From Bacteroidota bacterium (lineage in GTDB: Bacteria > Bacteroidota > Bacteroidia > B-17B0 > Aurantibacillaceae): a stretch of DNA of 60,622 bases. The stretch spans positions 1 to 60,622 of the forward strand of contig JACPOC010000059.1 of the NCBI GenBank assembly GCA_016185125.1, given 5' to 3'. Within the stretch, counting starts at the first letter, position 1. Each line of letters starts with the position of its first letter. The notes under the pieces were generated by a model, which was not told the DNA's origin, did not search any database, and saw only the letters and a program-made list of their open reading frames with translations. Of the stretch, positions 7,591 through 18,100 are shown piece by piece. The translations under genes were made by a program, and so were the position numbers.

Positions 7591-8049
7591 TTAATTTATT
7601 TTTCCGATAAAATCTATGAGCTTTGATTCGAGCAGTGTGTAATTGGAGACAAACCTTGTATTGCCTTTGGGCATGGATAAACGTTCTTCGGATATGGAAT
7701 AACCATACATTACAATCCGTTCACTACACTGAAAGGAAAGACCTATTTTAGAAAAAGTATCGTCCGTGTATTTGCGAAGCAGGTGATAGCAGCACATTCG
7801 GGCATCACGATAACTCCGCACATTGCTGATATAAAAGAGTTCAGCATCCAGTTCAAATACACGGATGGCGAGATTCGCAAGGTATTGAGTAATCATTTTA
7901 ATCTTTTCCTGCTCATTTTGGGTTACTGTTGTATTGCAGATAAAGCTGTCCAGGAGGCAGATTGCCCGGTGAAGGCCGATTTTCCCAATAACTTTATCTA
8001 AGCTGCTTTGCAGATGGCTATAATCGTTTGAGATGGTAGTTTCGCTCAC
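7591..8049 (-). CDS. Conserved-looking hypothetical protein, unknown
   Basis: 152 residues, mostly helical, with several Cys (HRAICLLDSFICN; ARMCCYHLLRKY) that do not form a standard zinc motif. It precedes the 297-residue gene by 7 bases and so belongs to the ATPase operon. No family recognised, and no membrane segment. Confidence 0.5.
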   Translation of the reverse strand: MSETTISNDYSHLQSSLDKVIGKIGLHRAICLLDSFICNTTVTQNEQEKIKMITQYLANLAIRVFELDAELFYISNVRSYRDARMCCYHLLRKYTDDTFSKIGLSFQCSERIVMYGYSISEERLSMPKGNTRFVSNYTLLESKLIDFIGKIN

Positions 8050-8129
8050 TTTTTTGAAGATTTGTCGGTTAAATTGAAGTTGCTAAAATGGTAATATATT
8101 ACTAATTTGGCAACCAATGGAATAAAAAA

Positions 8130-8759
8130 TTATTCACTTTTTAGAATGATTTTATAACAGGTATCGTATTTACCCCTGCGCAGACAAAACTTCCCTACTA
8201 AAATTCTTTTACCGCTTAGGCTCGTTTTAAATCCTTTTTTCTTCAGCTCCAAAGGCAATACGTTGTGCTTTTTATCATCTAACATTGCTTCAAGTATTTC
8301 TTCATCGGTAGGTTCTTTTACCGGCTCCGGTTCGGGTTCAGGAATGGGTTCGGGTGTTTCTTCCTGTGGCTCAGGAGCAGGTTCTTCTAAAGGCTCAGGT
8401 GTTATTTCAGGTTGAATCTCATCTTCCTTAATTTCGGATTCAGCATTTTGAACTTCAGGTTCAGGAGTTGGTTCTTCCTGTACCAGTTCCGGTATTACTT
8501 CCGGTTGTTCATCTTCCTCCCGATCATTATTCTCCAGGTGATCCACAAAATATTCCTCCAGGTCTTCGTCCAGCTCATGTGAGAGCGTTTCCAGTTTGTT
8601 CAATAGCTTTTCCTTGTCTTCATCAGTAGTATGTTCCAAGTCTCCCTTTAGTTCTTCAAAACCCTGTATGCGTTTATACAGCATCTCCGGTAATGTCTTA
8701 CTGTCAATATTATTTTCCTCTAAGAATGCTTCGTGTGGAAATTGTTGAATTGTTTTCAT
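8130..8759 (-). CDS. Acidic Pro/Glu-rich protein with small C-terminal domain, unknown
   Basis: 209 residues from the ATG at 8759. The reading frame stays open for 58 codons further upstream, but that part is antisense to the 95-residue membrane gene, and MKTIQQFPHEAF looks like a natural start. Residues about 85-165 are Glu/Pro repeats (PEPEVQ, PEPQEE), probably a flexible spacer; residues 165-209 form a compact basic end (KKKGFKTSLSGKRILVGKFCLRRGKYD). The family is unknown. A long acidic spacer is shared with the neighbouring 297-residue protein and the candidate capsid. Confidence 0.55.
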   Translation of the reverse strand: MKTIQQFPHEAFLEENNIDSKTLPEMLYKRIQGFEELKGDLEHTTDEDKEKLLNKLETLSHELDEDLEEYFVDHLENNDREEDEQPEVIPELVQEEPTPEPEVQNAESEIKEDEIQPEITPEPLEEPAPEPQEETPEPIPEPEPEPVKEPTDEEILEAMLDDKKHNVLPLELKKKGFKTSLSGKRILVGKFCLRRGKYDTCYKIILKSE

Positions 8760-8803
8760 GTGATTTATTTTAAAATTTGTGATCTGATTTGTTGCGCAAT
8801 GAT

Positions 8804-9091
8804 TTATGCCACCTGTTTGTCCTTTCCGAAAATGACATCTTCGGCATATCCTGTTAATACACCCGTCATTACGGAAGTAACTAAAACAAGACCAGCTGTG
8901 CTTAGTAATTCCTTGCCACCTGGAAGTTTCCATTGATGCTTAACTCCCAATGTCTTTGCTTCGCTGCTCTTACCAAAGTTGTAAATGATAATCGCTGTTG
9001 TTACATCAATGGCAAAGCCAATTCCCATCAGCAGGAGAATTTTTCCCATTGCTTTTCTTTTTTCTTTGTCCTCTTTTTCTTTGTCTTTCAT
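8804..9091 (-). CDS. Two-span small membrane protein
   Basis: 95 residues. A Lys/Glu/Asp-rich start (MKDKEKEDKEKRK) is followed by two hydrophobic segments, about 16-37 (ILLLMGIGFAIDVTTAIIIY) and about 63-83 (LSTAGLVLVTSVMTGVLTGY), separated by a short basic loop. No signal peptidase site. It lies 37 bases after the coiled-coil gene. The topology is holin-like or minor-membrane-protein-like, but size and topology alone do not decide. Confidence 0.55.
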   Translation of the reverse strand: MKDKEKEDKEKRKAMGKILLLMGIGFAIDVTTAIIIYNFGKSSEAKTLGVKHQWKLPGGKELLSTAGLVLVTSVMTGVLTGYAEDVIFGKDKQVA

Positions 9092-9128
9092 GGTAGTATG
9101 ATTAATTGATTATGAGCCAGCCCACTGT

Positions 9129-9737
9129 TTATGCTGCTTGTTCAGTCAGTTTTTTAAATTTTTCCTTCAGCTCATCCTGAATAGGCTTAATTTTATTCAA
9201 GCCCCAAATGTTTTTCAGCTCGTTCAAAAAATTAAGTACAGCCTTTTGTGTTCGCTGAATTACTTCACTGTCTTCTTTCAAATTTTTTGGAATAAGTGTA
9301 GCCGTCTTTACCAATTCCTGACGGAGTTTGGTTACCAATGTTTTTTTCTTCGGAGGTTTAATTTCTCCGCTTTCGATTTTCTGTTGACGGTCTTCCCTTA
9401 ATCTCTGACGGCACATTGCTAAATCATCCAACACTTTTTCAGCTTTTTCAACCACTTTTTTGGATTGAACTTTACGTGTTTCTTTCTTAGAATTTTCTTC
9501 TATTTCATCGTGCGTTTCTTCTTTGATGCGCTCAATGTCTTCTTTCACCAGTTCAACGGTTTCCTTGCCAATTTCTTCAGCTTCCTTTTTTAATTTTTTA
9601 TCACTTGGAAATTGTTCAAGGTCAGCAAGGGTTTCATCGAATATGGAAAGTCCTTTGAGTACCCGCTCACTCAATAGCTTCTTGGAAATCTTTTCTTTTT
9701 CCAGCAGGTCGTATGGATTGTTTTTTAAAGTGGCCAT
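9129..9737 (-). CDS. Coiled-coil protein, unknown
   Basis: 202 residues with about 45 percent Lys plus Glu. Residues 45-150 are predicted to be one long coiled coil (ELVKEDIERIKEETHDEIEE). The C-terminal part is helical with a few aromatics (FLNELKNIWGLNK). No Cys cluster, signal peptide or enzyme motif. It is in the late operon, 16 bases from the 107-residue gene. Scaffold-like composition; function unknown. Confidence 0.5.
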   Translation of the reverse strand: MATLKNNPYDLLEKEKISKKLLSERVLKGLSIFDETLADLEQFPSDKKLKKEAEEIGKETVELVKEDIERIKEETHDEIEENSKKETRKVQSKKVVEKAEKVLDDLAMCRQRLREDRQQKIESGEIKPPKKKTLVTKLRQELVKTATLIPKNLKEDSEVIQRTQKAVLNFLNELKNIWGLNKIKPIQDELKEKFKKLTEQAA

Positions 9738-9753
9738 GTGTTTATTTTTTTAG

Positions 9754-10077
9754 TTAGTGATTGTATTCTCCTTCAATACCGAGATTCTTCAACAAGCTGT
9801 CCCGATCGGAAAGTGAAACACGAATGATAAATGTATCGCCTTCGATTTTTGTAATCATTCGGTCGGTAGCTTCCATTTTTTCAATCTCTGTTTCAAATTC
9901 AACAGTGTTATAAAACCGGGTATCCACCACATATTCTTCCGGCCTAAGCGAAGGATGCCTCTGTTCTTTTTCTACCTGTCTCCAATCTTCATAGAGTTGA
10001 AGTTTCACTTTGCTACATCCGCTTTCCTTTGCCTTATTCAGCAGGTTTACCAGGCTATCAATACTTGTTTTTACCAT
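9754..10077 (-). CDS. Small soluble hypothetical protein
   Basis: 107 residues with mixed alpha/beta character (SIDSLVNLLNKAKESGCSKV; then TKIEGDTFIIRVSL). It is located directly downstream of the SNF2 helicase gene (17 bases) and co-directional with it. No family recognised. Confidence 0.5.
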   Translation of the reverse strand: MVKTSIDSLVNLLNKAKESGCSKVKLQLYEDWRQVEKEQRHPSLRPEEYVVDTRFYNTVEFETEIEKMEATDRMITKIEGDTFIIRVSLSDRDSLLKNLGIEGEYNH

Positions 10078-10094
10078 GTTACTATTGTTTTTTA

Positions 10095-13000
10095 TTATGC
10101 TGCTTTTCTTAATTCTTTGATTTGTTCCAGGCGGTTTTTCATTCGTTTGAAGGATTCCCTAAGCTGAATAATTTTGGTAAGTCGGTCGGCTGTTCCTTCC
10201 AACGCTACTCCTTTTCGTTTTTGTTCGGATTGCTTTGTTTTGGCTTCATCCGAAGTATCATATACCATCAGCTCACTTAATAATTTCGGATTGAGAGTGG
10301 AAAATTCTTTTACCCGTTCCGCTACTGTTTTGGGTTTATATCCTTTTTTAATCCGGTCTTTAATGATTTCTTTTCCTTTGTCCTGAATGGCTTTATCTCC
10401 GGTTTTTTCTTCCATGTATTTTTGCTTCTGCTCAATTTCCTTATCCATTTGGCTTGTTACCTTTTTTAAGTCAAATCCAATATCCAAGCCTCTTGGAGCC
10501 AGTATTTGTTCAATACCACGTTTAACCGCTGCATTGGCTTTACGCACCTGGTCAAATACTGTTTGATCTTTGTAATTGTACTCTGTGTCTTCATCGTCCA
10601 GGTAATCCTTGTAGATTTTGAAAATGGTCTCGATGCTACGTGCCTTCTCTGTACCTTTTTGCGGACGGTACTTATTCGCTATTTTCTTCACATGGTCAAT
10701 GTTCTTATTGAAAACTTCCCGCTGTTCCGCAATTTCTTCAAGCACTGTTTTCTGATTCGTAAGCCCGGTAATTTCATCCTGCAAGCGTTCTCTTTCTTCC
10801 ATCAGGATTAATTCAGCCAAAGCGTAAGGATCTGTTACCAAACCCATTTTTAATTCGGATGGATTAAATTCTTCCAAGTTGAGTGCATTGGTCTTACCTG
10901 CACGATACCATATCTCGTTGATACGGCTGGTTTTTTCTTCCAGTTTTTGAAAGATGAAGGTGTCAATGCTGTCTTCCATCAATGGATTAACTATACGAAT
11001 GTTTGCATACATATTTCCGAAGCGCCATATACGTCCTTCGAGCTGCTTCACATCGGTCGGGTTCCAATCCAGCCAGCAGTTGTAAAGTACCGTTGAGCGG
11101 TTCTGTAAATTGATTCCTTCTTTAATTGTTGCGCTGCCGATAATTATTTTCACATCCCCGGCAAGGAAACGTTCTTTAATGCCTTCCTTTTTAGCGGCAC
11201 TCAAACCGCTTTTGATAATTCCCACTTCATCATCCTTGTACCCGACTTTTTGCACCAGGTATTCTTTTATCAGCGGGAAAAAGTGTACACCTGCATTCAT
11301 GTAAATCACCTGCCCGGATACTTCCTGCTCATGTTCTTCATGGTAACGTTTTACTGAACGTATGCACTCCATCACATACATTAACTTGGGTGACGATTCG
11401 ATGTATTGTACATGAGTTGGATGCTTGTCCGGGTTACAGGCATAGAGGTAGGGACTAAGAGCAAGCTGGCGGGCAAATGACATTCCTCGCAGGATGCGTG
11501 TCCCTTCTTCTTCATCACTTGATAAATGTTTTTCATCCAATGCTTCACCGGCATTTTCATCTTCTGCTCCTTCTTCGCTGTCTTCAAAACCTTTTGTATT
11601 GACACAGAAATTGGTAAGGCTTGTTTTTCCTGTTACATAAAGCTCCACATCATCCATGTATTCCTTTTGTCTTTGTGTCATTGGAAGGTTCGTGGATATT
11701 TGTTCTTCCGTTGGCAAAGGAATTATTTCATTGCCTTCTTTTTTGTTAAGCAATGGCAACACTATTTTATTCGGTCGCTGTATTTTCGCATCTTCACCTG
11801 TTTTGTAAGTAATGAATTTAAAGATGAGTGACTGAAGCGCAATGAGGTTATTAAAGCCCATCACAATTTCCTTTCGCTCAGGTTTTAGCTTGGCGTTAAT
11901 CACCAGTTCCATGCTGGTTTTAATGAACGTATCAAAAAACTCTTTGATGTTTTTAATACCCGCCTTTTCTAATTGCTGGTATCCGATTAATGCGAGTATC
12001 GAATAAATTTCAAGTGGGCTGTTGGTGAATGGAGTAGCAGTAAGCAGTAACACATTCCGCATTTTATTATTTCGTAAAATGTATTGGCTTATCATAAAGC
12101 CACGCAAGGCAGTCATGGATGGTGAGCCTGACCTGATTTGATAAGATGTTTTTGAGCGGGTGGTATTTTCGCCATCGCCTTTCACTTCACCTTTTACTTG
12201 CGTAAATGATTTCTTCATAGCATGAGCTTCATCCACCACCATGTAATCAAAACCTAAATCCTCAATGTTCACAGAACCGCCTTTGATGCCCTTACCCATC
12301 ATCTCATTGATTTTCTCTCCGAGCTTTACGATGTCCCGCTTTTCTTCGGTTCCCTGGTTAAGAATGTCGTACAATTCATCTCCGATGGTGGACCATGTAT
12401 CCTCATTGAATCCAAGCCGGTTAAATCCTTCATAAGTGAGAACAGAAATAGTGTACTCCGGTACAGGTTTAATATTTCCTTTCTCATCACGCAACTGGTC
12501 AATAAATTCTGTTCCTAAATTGTACAGGTCTATTACTTGGTACTGCGGCAGTAATCCTGAAAGCAATACTTTTCCTTTATCAACTACACCACGTAGTTCA
12601 CTTAGCCAGTTCTTATAAGTCTGATTCGGAACTACAATGAACGGACGTTTGCATTGCCCGCTTTCCAATGCTTGTGCAAGAGAAAGAATAGCAGTCATGG
12701 TTTTACCAAGGCCCACATCATACGCAACGCAACCTGAACCATGCACGCTGATAAATCCAATGCCTTCACGTTGTGCAGGGCGAATAAATAATGGTTTATT
12801 TTTGAAAGTGCTGGAACAAGTGAAAGCAACGGGAACTTTGAAGTAATTGATTTCTACATAACCGTTGTATTTAGAGTTCCATAATTGTTCAATGCGCACC
12901 TGGTCTTCACGGGTTAATGCTTCAGCGAGAAAGCGCACAAAAAACTGGTCGCCTTCCATTTTTGCATTTTGTTTCAAACGCAATTTTTCTTCTTTATCGT

Positions 13001-14846
13001 AATGGCGTGAAGGTGTTCCTCCTTCCAGGTAGTATTGAATGATATTCCAATCGGTTGATTTTTTAAAATCATCTTTGGGTAATCCTCTTAGCCATGTTTT
13101 AAAGGCTTCAACAAGCGATGCGCTTCCTTCAACATAATGTCCTTTTTCTTTGGAGTAGCTATTGAATTTGGTTTCATCAGCAAGCTGGCTGATACTGATT
13201 TCTTTTGCGAAACTGGAATCAGGTTTGATAAATAATCTGTTCCCAATGTTCGGATCATTCAGAGTGAGTTTGGGCGGCTTTACGCTTTCCAGTCCCGTCC
13301 ATTGGCGGTCGTACTGCTCTTTTCCAAACTCTTTTATAATTGCTTCTTTGTCTTTTAGAAGTGTACTTTGGCGCTCATAAATATTCTCAGCATAATACAG
13401 TACACTCGGAATAAAACTGCTATTATGTGAGCAAATAACTCCGGCTTTTAACCAATTTTTTAAATGCTCGGAAGCTGCGCCCAATGGAACAACATATTTT
13501 GACCAGCCGTTTTTGGTATCAAGAATTGTTTTCTCATAATTAAATCCACCTGTTGTACGCTTGTACCAAATCCATGCTTTTACTTCTTCATCGGTGATGC
13601 CTTTGTTGTATTCTTTCATCACTTCATCAAAGCAGAAGTATTCTTCCGGGCATCCGTCTTCATACTTATCCTTTTCTCCATTGAGCTTTCTGATTGCTTT
13701 ATCCGCATGAGCTTTTTTTGTTTCATTGATAACACGCTCGATGTTATTTTTCTTTTCAGGATCATTCATAAGCTGCTGCAAGGGTTCTTTGATTTCTGTT
13801 TGCAGGGCTTCGGTTACTTCTTCGGGAACGTCAACGGAGGGAACATCTATACCCTGAATGATGTTATCTACTGTTCCTTTCACTTTAGTTACCGGCTTTC
13901 CGAAACGGTCAGTGGTTTGAAATTGCTCTCCCAATATTTTTTCAGGATGCTGCTTGAACCATTCATCTCCAGTTAATAAGCCAAGCGTGCTTGTAGATTT
14001 TTCGCTTGAAATATTTTGTTTTTGTGAATCTTTTAACCAGGGATAATCTTCCAACACTTCCTCCGGTACAGGTTTGCCTTGCTTTAATGCCCATTCTATA
14101 ATTTTTTCGTGTTCGTCTCCATCTTTTGCATCCAATACGTTTGGCCTTCCGGTTTTTTCAATTGCTTTTATTTGCTGGTATTCCAGTTGCCTCATCTCCC
14201 ATGCGTGTTCTGCATCGGTAATGTCATTCTCTCCCACATATTCTTTTTCTGCAATACTTTCCAGCCCTTTATCCGTTAGCTTATACACCGATACATTGGG
14301 AAGCTGATTAAGCTCTGATAAGGTGTTTGCCGTAAGCGGTTGATCCAGTTTTAATAAACGGTACACTTTCTCTTTAATTTCTTCGGGATGGTTCAAGTCG
14401 CCTTCAGGAAAATAATTGTTGTTGCCTCCTGAAAAATCTTTCATGTTTTTGATGCTGCGGTATAGGATGCCGGACTGCATTCCGTCTTTGTTCATGGAAA
14501 TATAAATTCCTTTATCCGGTGTGAACATTCCCATCAAGCGTAAATCACCGCTTACTGCCGGACCAGCAGGATTGAATGCAACATCATATTGGGATAATCC
14601 TAAATATTCGGCAAGTTCTTTAAAGGCTTTCTTTCCAATCTTCCCGAAAGATTGCTTCACTTCGCCATCATTCATATATCCTTCAATGTGGTTATGTTTG
14701 AAAAGAAAAGAAGTAAATTTTTTCAGAGTTTCTGTGCTGACTTGGGTATCGGTTGTTTTCATGTTTTCTAAGTTTTGTTTCCGATCACGCAAGCGCCTGT
14801 TGGCTTCCTGTGCGATTTTTCGGAACATTTTATAACCTTGCGCCAT
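10095..14846 (-). CDS. Giant SNF2-family helicase (polyvalent, DarB-like helicase half)
   Basis: 1583 residues from ATG 14846; a longer frame start at 14876 overlaps the preceding gene, whereas 14846 lies 1 base after that gene's stop. Residues 1 to about 690 are of unknown fold. The SF2 core then shows VGLGKT (about 711), DEAH (about 873), the LTATPF motif III-like segment (about 940), and in the second lobe IKEGINLQ and QLEGRIWRFGN (motifs V/VI, about 1240-1275). A coiled-coil C terminus (1300-1583) follows. Such giant SNF2 proteins are polyvalent proteins of phages and conjugative elements, injected or acting early against host defence. Together with the methyltransferase gene upstream, it matches the MTase-then-helicase order of phage P1 DarB, which protects DNA from type I restriction. 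Confidence 0.8.
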   Translation of the reverse strand: MAQGYKMFRKIAQEANRRLRDRKQNLENMKTTDTQVSTETLKKFTSFLFKHNHIEGYMNDGEVKQSFGKIGKKAFKELAEYLGLSQYDVAFNPAGPAVSGDLRLMGMFTPDKGIYISMNKDGMQSGILYRSIKNMKDFSGGNNNYFPEGDLNHPEEIKEKVYRLLKLDQPLTANTLSELNQLPNVSVYKLTDKGLESIAEKEYVGENDITDAEHAWEMRQLEYQQIKAIEKTGRPNVLDAKDGDEHEKIIEWALKQGKPVPEEVLEDYPWLKDSQKQNISSEKSTSTLGLLTGDEWFKQHPEKILGEQFQTTDRFGKPVTKVKGTVDNIIQGIDVPSVDVPEEVTEALQTEIKEPLQQLMNDPEKKNNIERVINETKKAHADKAIRKLNGEKDKYEDGCPEEYFCFDEVMKEYNKGITDEEVKAWIWYKRTTGGFNYEKTILDTKNGWSKYVVPLGAASEHLKNWLKAGVICSHNSSFIPSVLYYAENIYERQSTLLKDKEAIIKEFGKEQYDRQWTGLESVKPPKLTLNDPNIGNRLFIKPDSSFAKEISISQLADETKFNSYSKEKGHYVEGSASLVEAFKTWLRGLPKDDFKKSTDWNIIQYYLEGGTPSRHYDKEEKLRLKQNAKMEGDQFFVRFLAEALTREDQVRIEQLWNSKYNGYVEINYFKVPVAFTCSSTFKNKPLFIRPAQREGIGFISVHGSGCVAYDVGLGKTMTAILSLAQALESGQCKRPFIVVPNQTYKNWLSELRGVVDKGKVLLSGLLPQYQVIDLYNLGTEFIDQLRDEKGNIKPVPEYTISVLTYEGFNRLGFNEDTWSTIGDELYDILNQGTEEKRDIVKLGEKINEMMGKGIKGGSVNIEDLGFDYMVVDEAHAMKKSFTQVKGEVKGDGENTTRSKTSYQIRSGSPSMTALRGFMISQYILRNNKMRNVLLLTATPFTNSPLEIYSILALIGYQQLEKAGIKNIKEFFDTFIKTSMELVINAKLKPERKEIVMGFNNLIALQSLIFKFITYKTGEDAKIQRPNKIVLPLLNKKEGNEIIPLPTEEQISTNLPMTQRQKEYMDDVELYVTGKTSLTNFCVNTKGFEDSEEGAEDENAGEALDEKHLSSDEEEGTRILRGMSFARQLALSPYLYACNPDKHPTHVQYIESSPKLMYVMECIRSVKRYHEEHEQEVSGQVIYMNAGVHFFPLIKEYLVQKVGYKDDEVGIIKSGLSAAKKEGIKERFLAGDVKIIIGSATIKEGINLQNRSTVLYNCWLDWNPTDVKQLEGRIWRFGNMYANIRIVNPLMEDSIDTFIFQKLEEKTSRINEIWYRAGKTNALNLEEFNPSELKMGLVTDPYALAELILMEERERLQDEITGLTNQKTVLEEIAEQREVFNKNIDHVKKIANKYRPQKGTEKARSIETIFKIYKDYLDDEDTEYNYKDQTVFDQVRKANAAVKRGIEQILAPRGLDIGFDLKKVTSQMDKEIEQKQKYMEEKTGDKAIQDKGKEIIKDRIKKGYKPKTVAERVKEFSTLNPKLLSELMVYDTSDEAKTKQSEQKRKGVALEGTADRLTKIIQLRESFKRMKNRLEQIKELRKAA

Positions 14847-14847
14847 A

Positions 14848-15147
14848 TTAAAGAATATGTGAAAGTTCCTGCTCAATTAAGGCAATGGCAGAACCTATCT
14901 GCATTCCTTCTTCGGCAACATACCGGATAACCATATCTTCCAGCTTTGCCCTGCCTTTATCTGTGCTTTGCATTTCGCACACCTTTGGCCATAAGAAGCG
15001 GTTGCAGTCTTTCAGCTCTCCGTTAATAAGCTGTTTTAATTCTTCAATCTGGTTATTCTCATTTGCCATTGCTTGTAAGTTTGTATTAGTGTCTGTTTTG
15101 CTTTTGTTGTAATGGATACCGTTTCCCAGCAGGTAATTTGAAATCAT
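14848..15147 (-). CDS. Small helical linker ORF between methyltransferase and helicase genes
   Basis: 99 residues (73 if the internal Met at 15069, MANENNQIEEL, is used; the second part looks more protein-like, and the first 26 residues are low in order). Helical with two Cys, no motif. It is embedded between the two giant genes with gaps of 22 and 1 bases, so it is translated from the same message. Unknown, possibly an accessory subunit of the split DarB-like system. Confidence 0.5.
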   Translation of the reverse strand: MISNYLLGNGIHYNKSKTDTNTNLQAMANENNQIEELKQLINGELKDCNRFLWPKVCEMQSTDKGRAKLEDMVIRYVAEEGMQIGSAIALIEQELSHIL

Positions 15148-15169
15148 ATTTGTTTCTCTTTTTTATCAT

Positions 15170-18100
15170 TTATTTTTTTCTTAATAACAGTATGTCGGTT
15201 CCTATATCTGTTGTATCAAAGGTTCTGATGGGTAAGCGGTACGCATCCATGAAGTCCACTTTGGATGCAATTTTTTCTTTGACCTTTGCTGATTTTACAT
15301 TGTAGGCTAAAAAGCTGCTCGGAACAACGAATACCAATAGCCCACCTTTCTTTAGTAAATCCAGCCCACGCAGAATAAAATACTGGTCGTACTCGGTTGC
15401 ACCTGTCCATTGCTTTTCACCCATGCCTGCATACTTGCCCGTAAAATCTCCATAGGGAGGATTGCCAATGACCAGGCTATATGATGGATGATCGAAATCA
15501 TCTTTCAGATGGATGTTGCCTGCAAAGAATAAAGTTTCAAATGCCTTTTCGTGAATGTGGGCGTTAGGATAAAGTATCTGCGCTATCCGTGCGGAATAAT
15601 GGTTTGTTTCAAATCCAAAAACTATGGCCGTTTTAGGAGCGTATTTCAAAAAGTTACCTGTGCCTACGGATGGCTCCAATATAGAACCACCATCATATCC
15701 GTATTTATAAGCCAGTCCCCACATTTTTTTTACAACTTCATCGGGAGTATAATATTCATATAACACGCCACGCCCGGAAGCGCCTTCTTTTATTAAGCCA
15801 CCGGAGCCTGTATATTGACTTATAAAAACTCTGTCTAATCCCAGGATAGATTCTCCTTTTTTATCTTTCTCGTCAATCAAGGCTTCTATTTCCTTATTGA
15901 GTTCGTGCTGGCTTTGTTTTTTCATTTTTGATGGGGCTTGCTTTTCAATGTGCTGTGGAAGATCCACGAGCTTTTGTGAATCAGCGAATAACAGTTCAAC
16001 CAGGAAAGTCATTACAGGATAATCCGCCTTATCCGTTAAATCGTTATCCACAATCATATTATCCACGTAAATAGCGATCAACGTTGCTTTTCTTTTATCA
16101 CCGGTTTTTCCAATGGTTACATAGCCTTTCTCGTAAGTGTTTAATGGCTTTCTTTCTTTGAATTTTTTGGAAAGTTCATCCGCAATATTCAGTAGCGTGG
16201 GCAATGGAAGTTTTTCCAACTTGTCTTCAATCGCTTTTCTTAACCGGGATTGGTCGAACTCCATTCCGTTAATAATAGCTTTGTTCTGTGGATACTTGTT
16301 GTCTTCTTTTGTCCAGTATGTTGCTTCTAATCCTCTGATAATTCCTACGGGCACATTAGCGGTATCATCCGAAAATGAATATCCATCAATCAGCTTTTGT
16401 GCTTTTTTCACATCACCATTTTTAACCGATGAACCTTTTAGAGGCTTCATTTTACTGAAAGTGAGATTTAGCTGATACACAAAATCACTTATGGGATGAC
16501 TACCTGAATAGAGTTGTTTATGAGTATCATCCAATCTTCGCTCGAATGTTTCAAAGTCCGACCAAATGACTTTGAGTTGCAGTGTTTCATCAATCCATTT
16601 CTTTTTCCTGAAATAATCATCTGCTTCTTTCCAGGTATTTACAACTCTTGTTTCTGACCGAAATTTTTTATTATTAGGAAAAGTAATGAGATGGATTTCC
16701 TTTAAAGGAATTTTGTCTGAAACTGTAACCGGATTGTTTTCAAGTGTGATGTTGTTTTCTTCAGCAAACTTTTTTAACGCATCGAGCGCCACGTTCAACT
16801 GCTTGTTCTTTTTTTCTTCATTGCCAAGCGAACTATCTTTTGCAATTATTAAAAGTTCCAGCTTTAGTTCATGCTCCTTCAAAGCAGCTTTAAGGGCTTC
16901 TTCTCTGGAAGTATAAGATGTACCATCTACACTTGGGCTATACATCATTCCATTATAATCTCCGAACTTTTTAGAAGCATCCACCCCGATTTTATAATCG
17001 TTGTTGCTTGTTTTTGCAATTTTAATTGCAGCTTCATACTGCGCTGTTTTTGGCATTGGAATTACAATCTTCTCGTAATTCTTACCGGCAGTTTTTTCAG
17101 TGTACACACCACTCTCATTTGTCAGAGGATCTTTCGATTCCTTTTCAATTTTTTCTGAATGAGTGGTTTCAAAAGGATTGTCTATGTAATGTTGTAATAC
17201 CTGTCTGCTGTCTTGCAGGTTCTCAACTGTATGCTCAATATCCCTGGCCAGTTGTTTGTATTCCAGTTTGGGTTTATTGGTTTTGGGATTGATAAGCGTT
17301 TTCTTTTCCCTGTTTTGTTTTTCGATTTGCTGCTTAATTATTTCAAGCGCTTTCTTTGCATCAGCTATTGGACGGCAATGTTCTATAACTGCCCACCATT
17401 CGTTTCCTTCTTTGTTATTGTCGGATAAGATTTCGCCAAGTGGTTCAATGCTTTCATAACCAAGATGAAGATTGACATAAGGGTAAATGTTATCTGTTGG
17501 AAAACCGAGTTCTTCAAAAAACGCTTTACCTTTTTCTTCCCATTCTTTCAATAGCGAAATTCTGTTTACATCAATTCCATATTCGGAAGGATGTCCCATT
17601 TGCATCAATTCAAATAGTTCTATTGCGGATGCTTTGGAAAGGTTATTTTCATTGATTTTCAGAAGGTGCGGAAAATTGGTTTTAATAACCGATTTCATGT
17701 CGTACAATTGAAAATTTTGCGATAAGAATGGTTCTTTTGTGCCGGTAGGCACAAGAACATTCGGCAGAAATGTATCTCCCGATTTGAGGTCTTCTGCAAT
17801 AGCCCGTGTAGCTGTATTACTCGGTTTCATTTCAGGAATATTGTTTTCTTCTTTTGAGTTGAAGTATTCATCAATGAGTTCGTTGACCACTATTTGAACA
17901 GGATCTTTATGATAATTCTCAATTGCCCGGTTGTCAAGAATATTCGTAACAACATAATCACGGAAACTGCTGATGTCGTCCTCAATTTCCTCTGCATAAC
18001 CTCTTTGTTTGGCCTTTTTCAGAATAATGGCAAAGAGATCATCCTGAAAAATATGGCTCTCATCCTGAACCAATTTTTCAGCAAATGTCATTTCTGCTTC

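Noticed and set aside
8760-8933. Upstream extension of the 209-residue acidic protein
   Set aside because: It is out-of-frame coding overlap with the 95-residue membrane gene on the same strand, and its translation (Cys/His-rich) does not match the rest.
11381-11605. Small ORFs inside the two giant genes on both strands
   Set aside because: They are frames overlapping the long, motif-bearing coding sequences and have no independent support.
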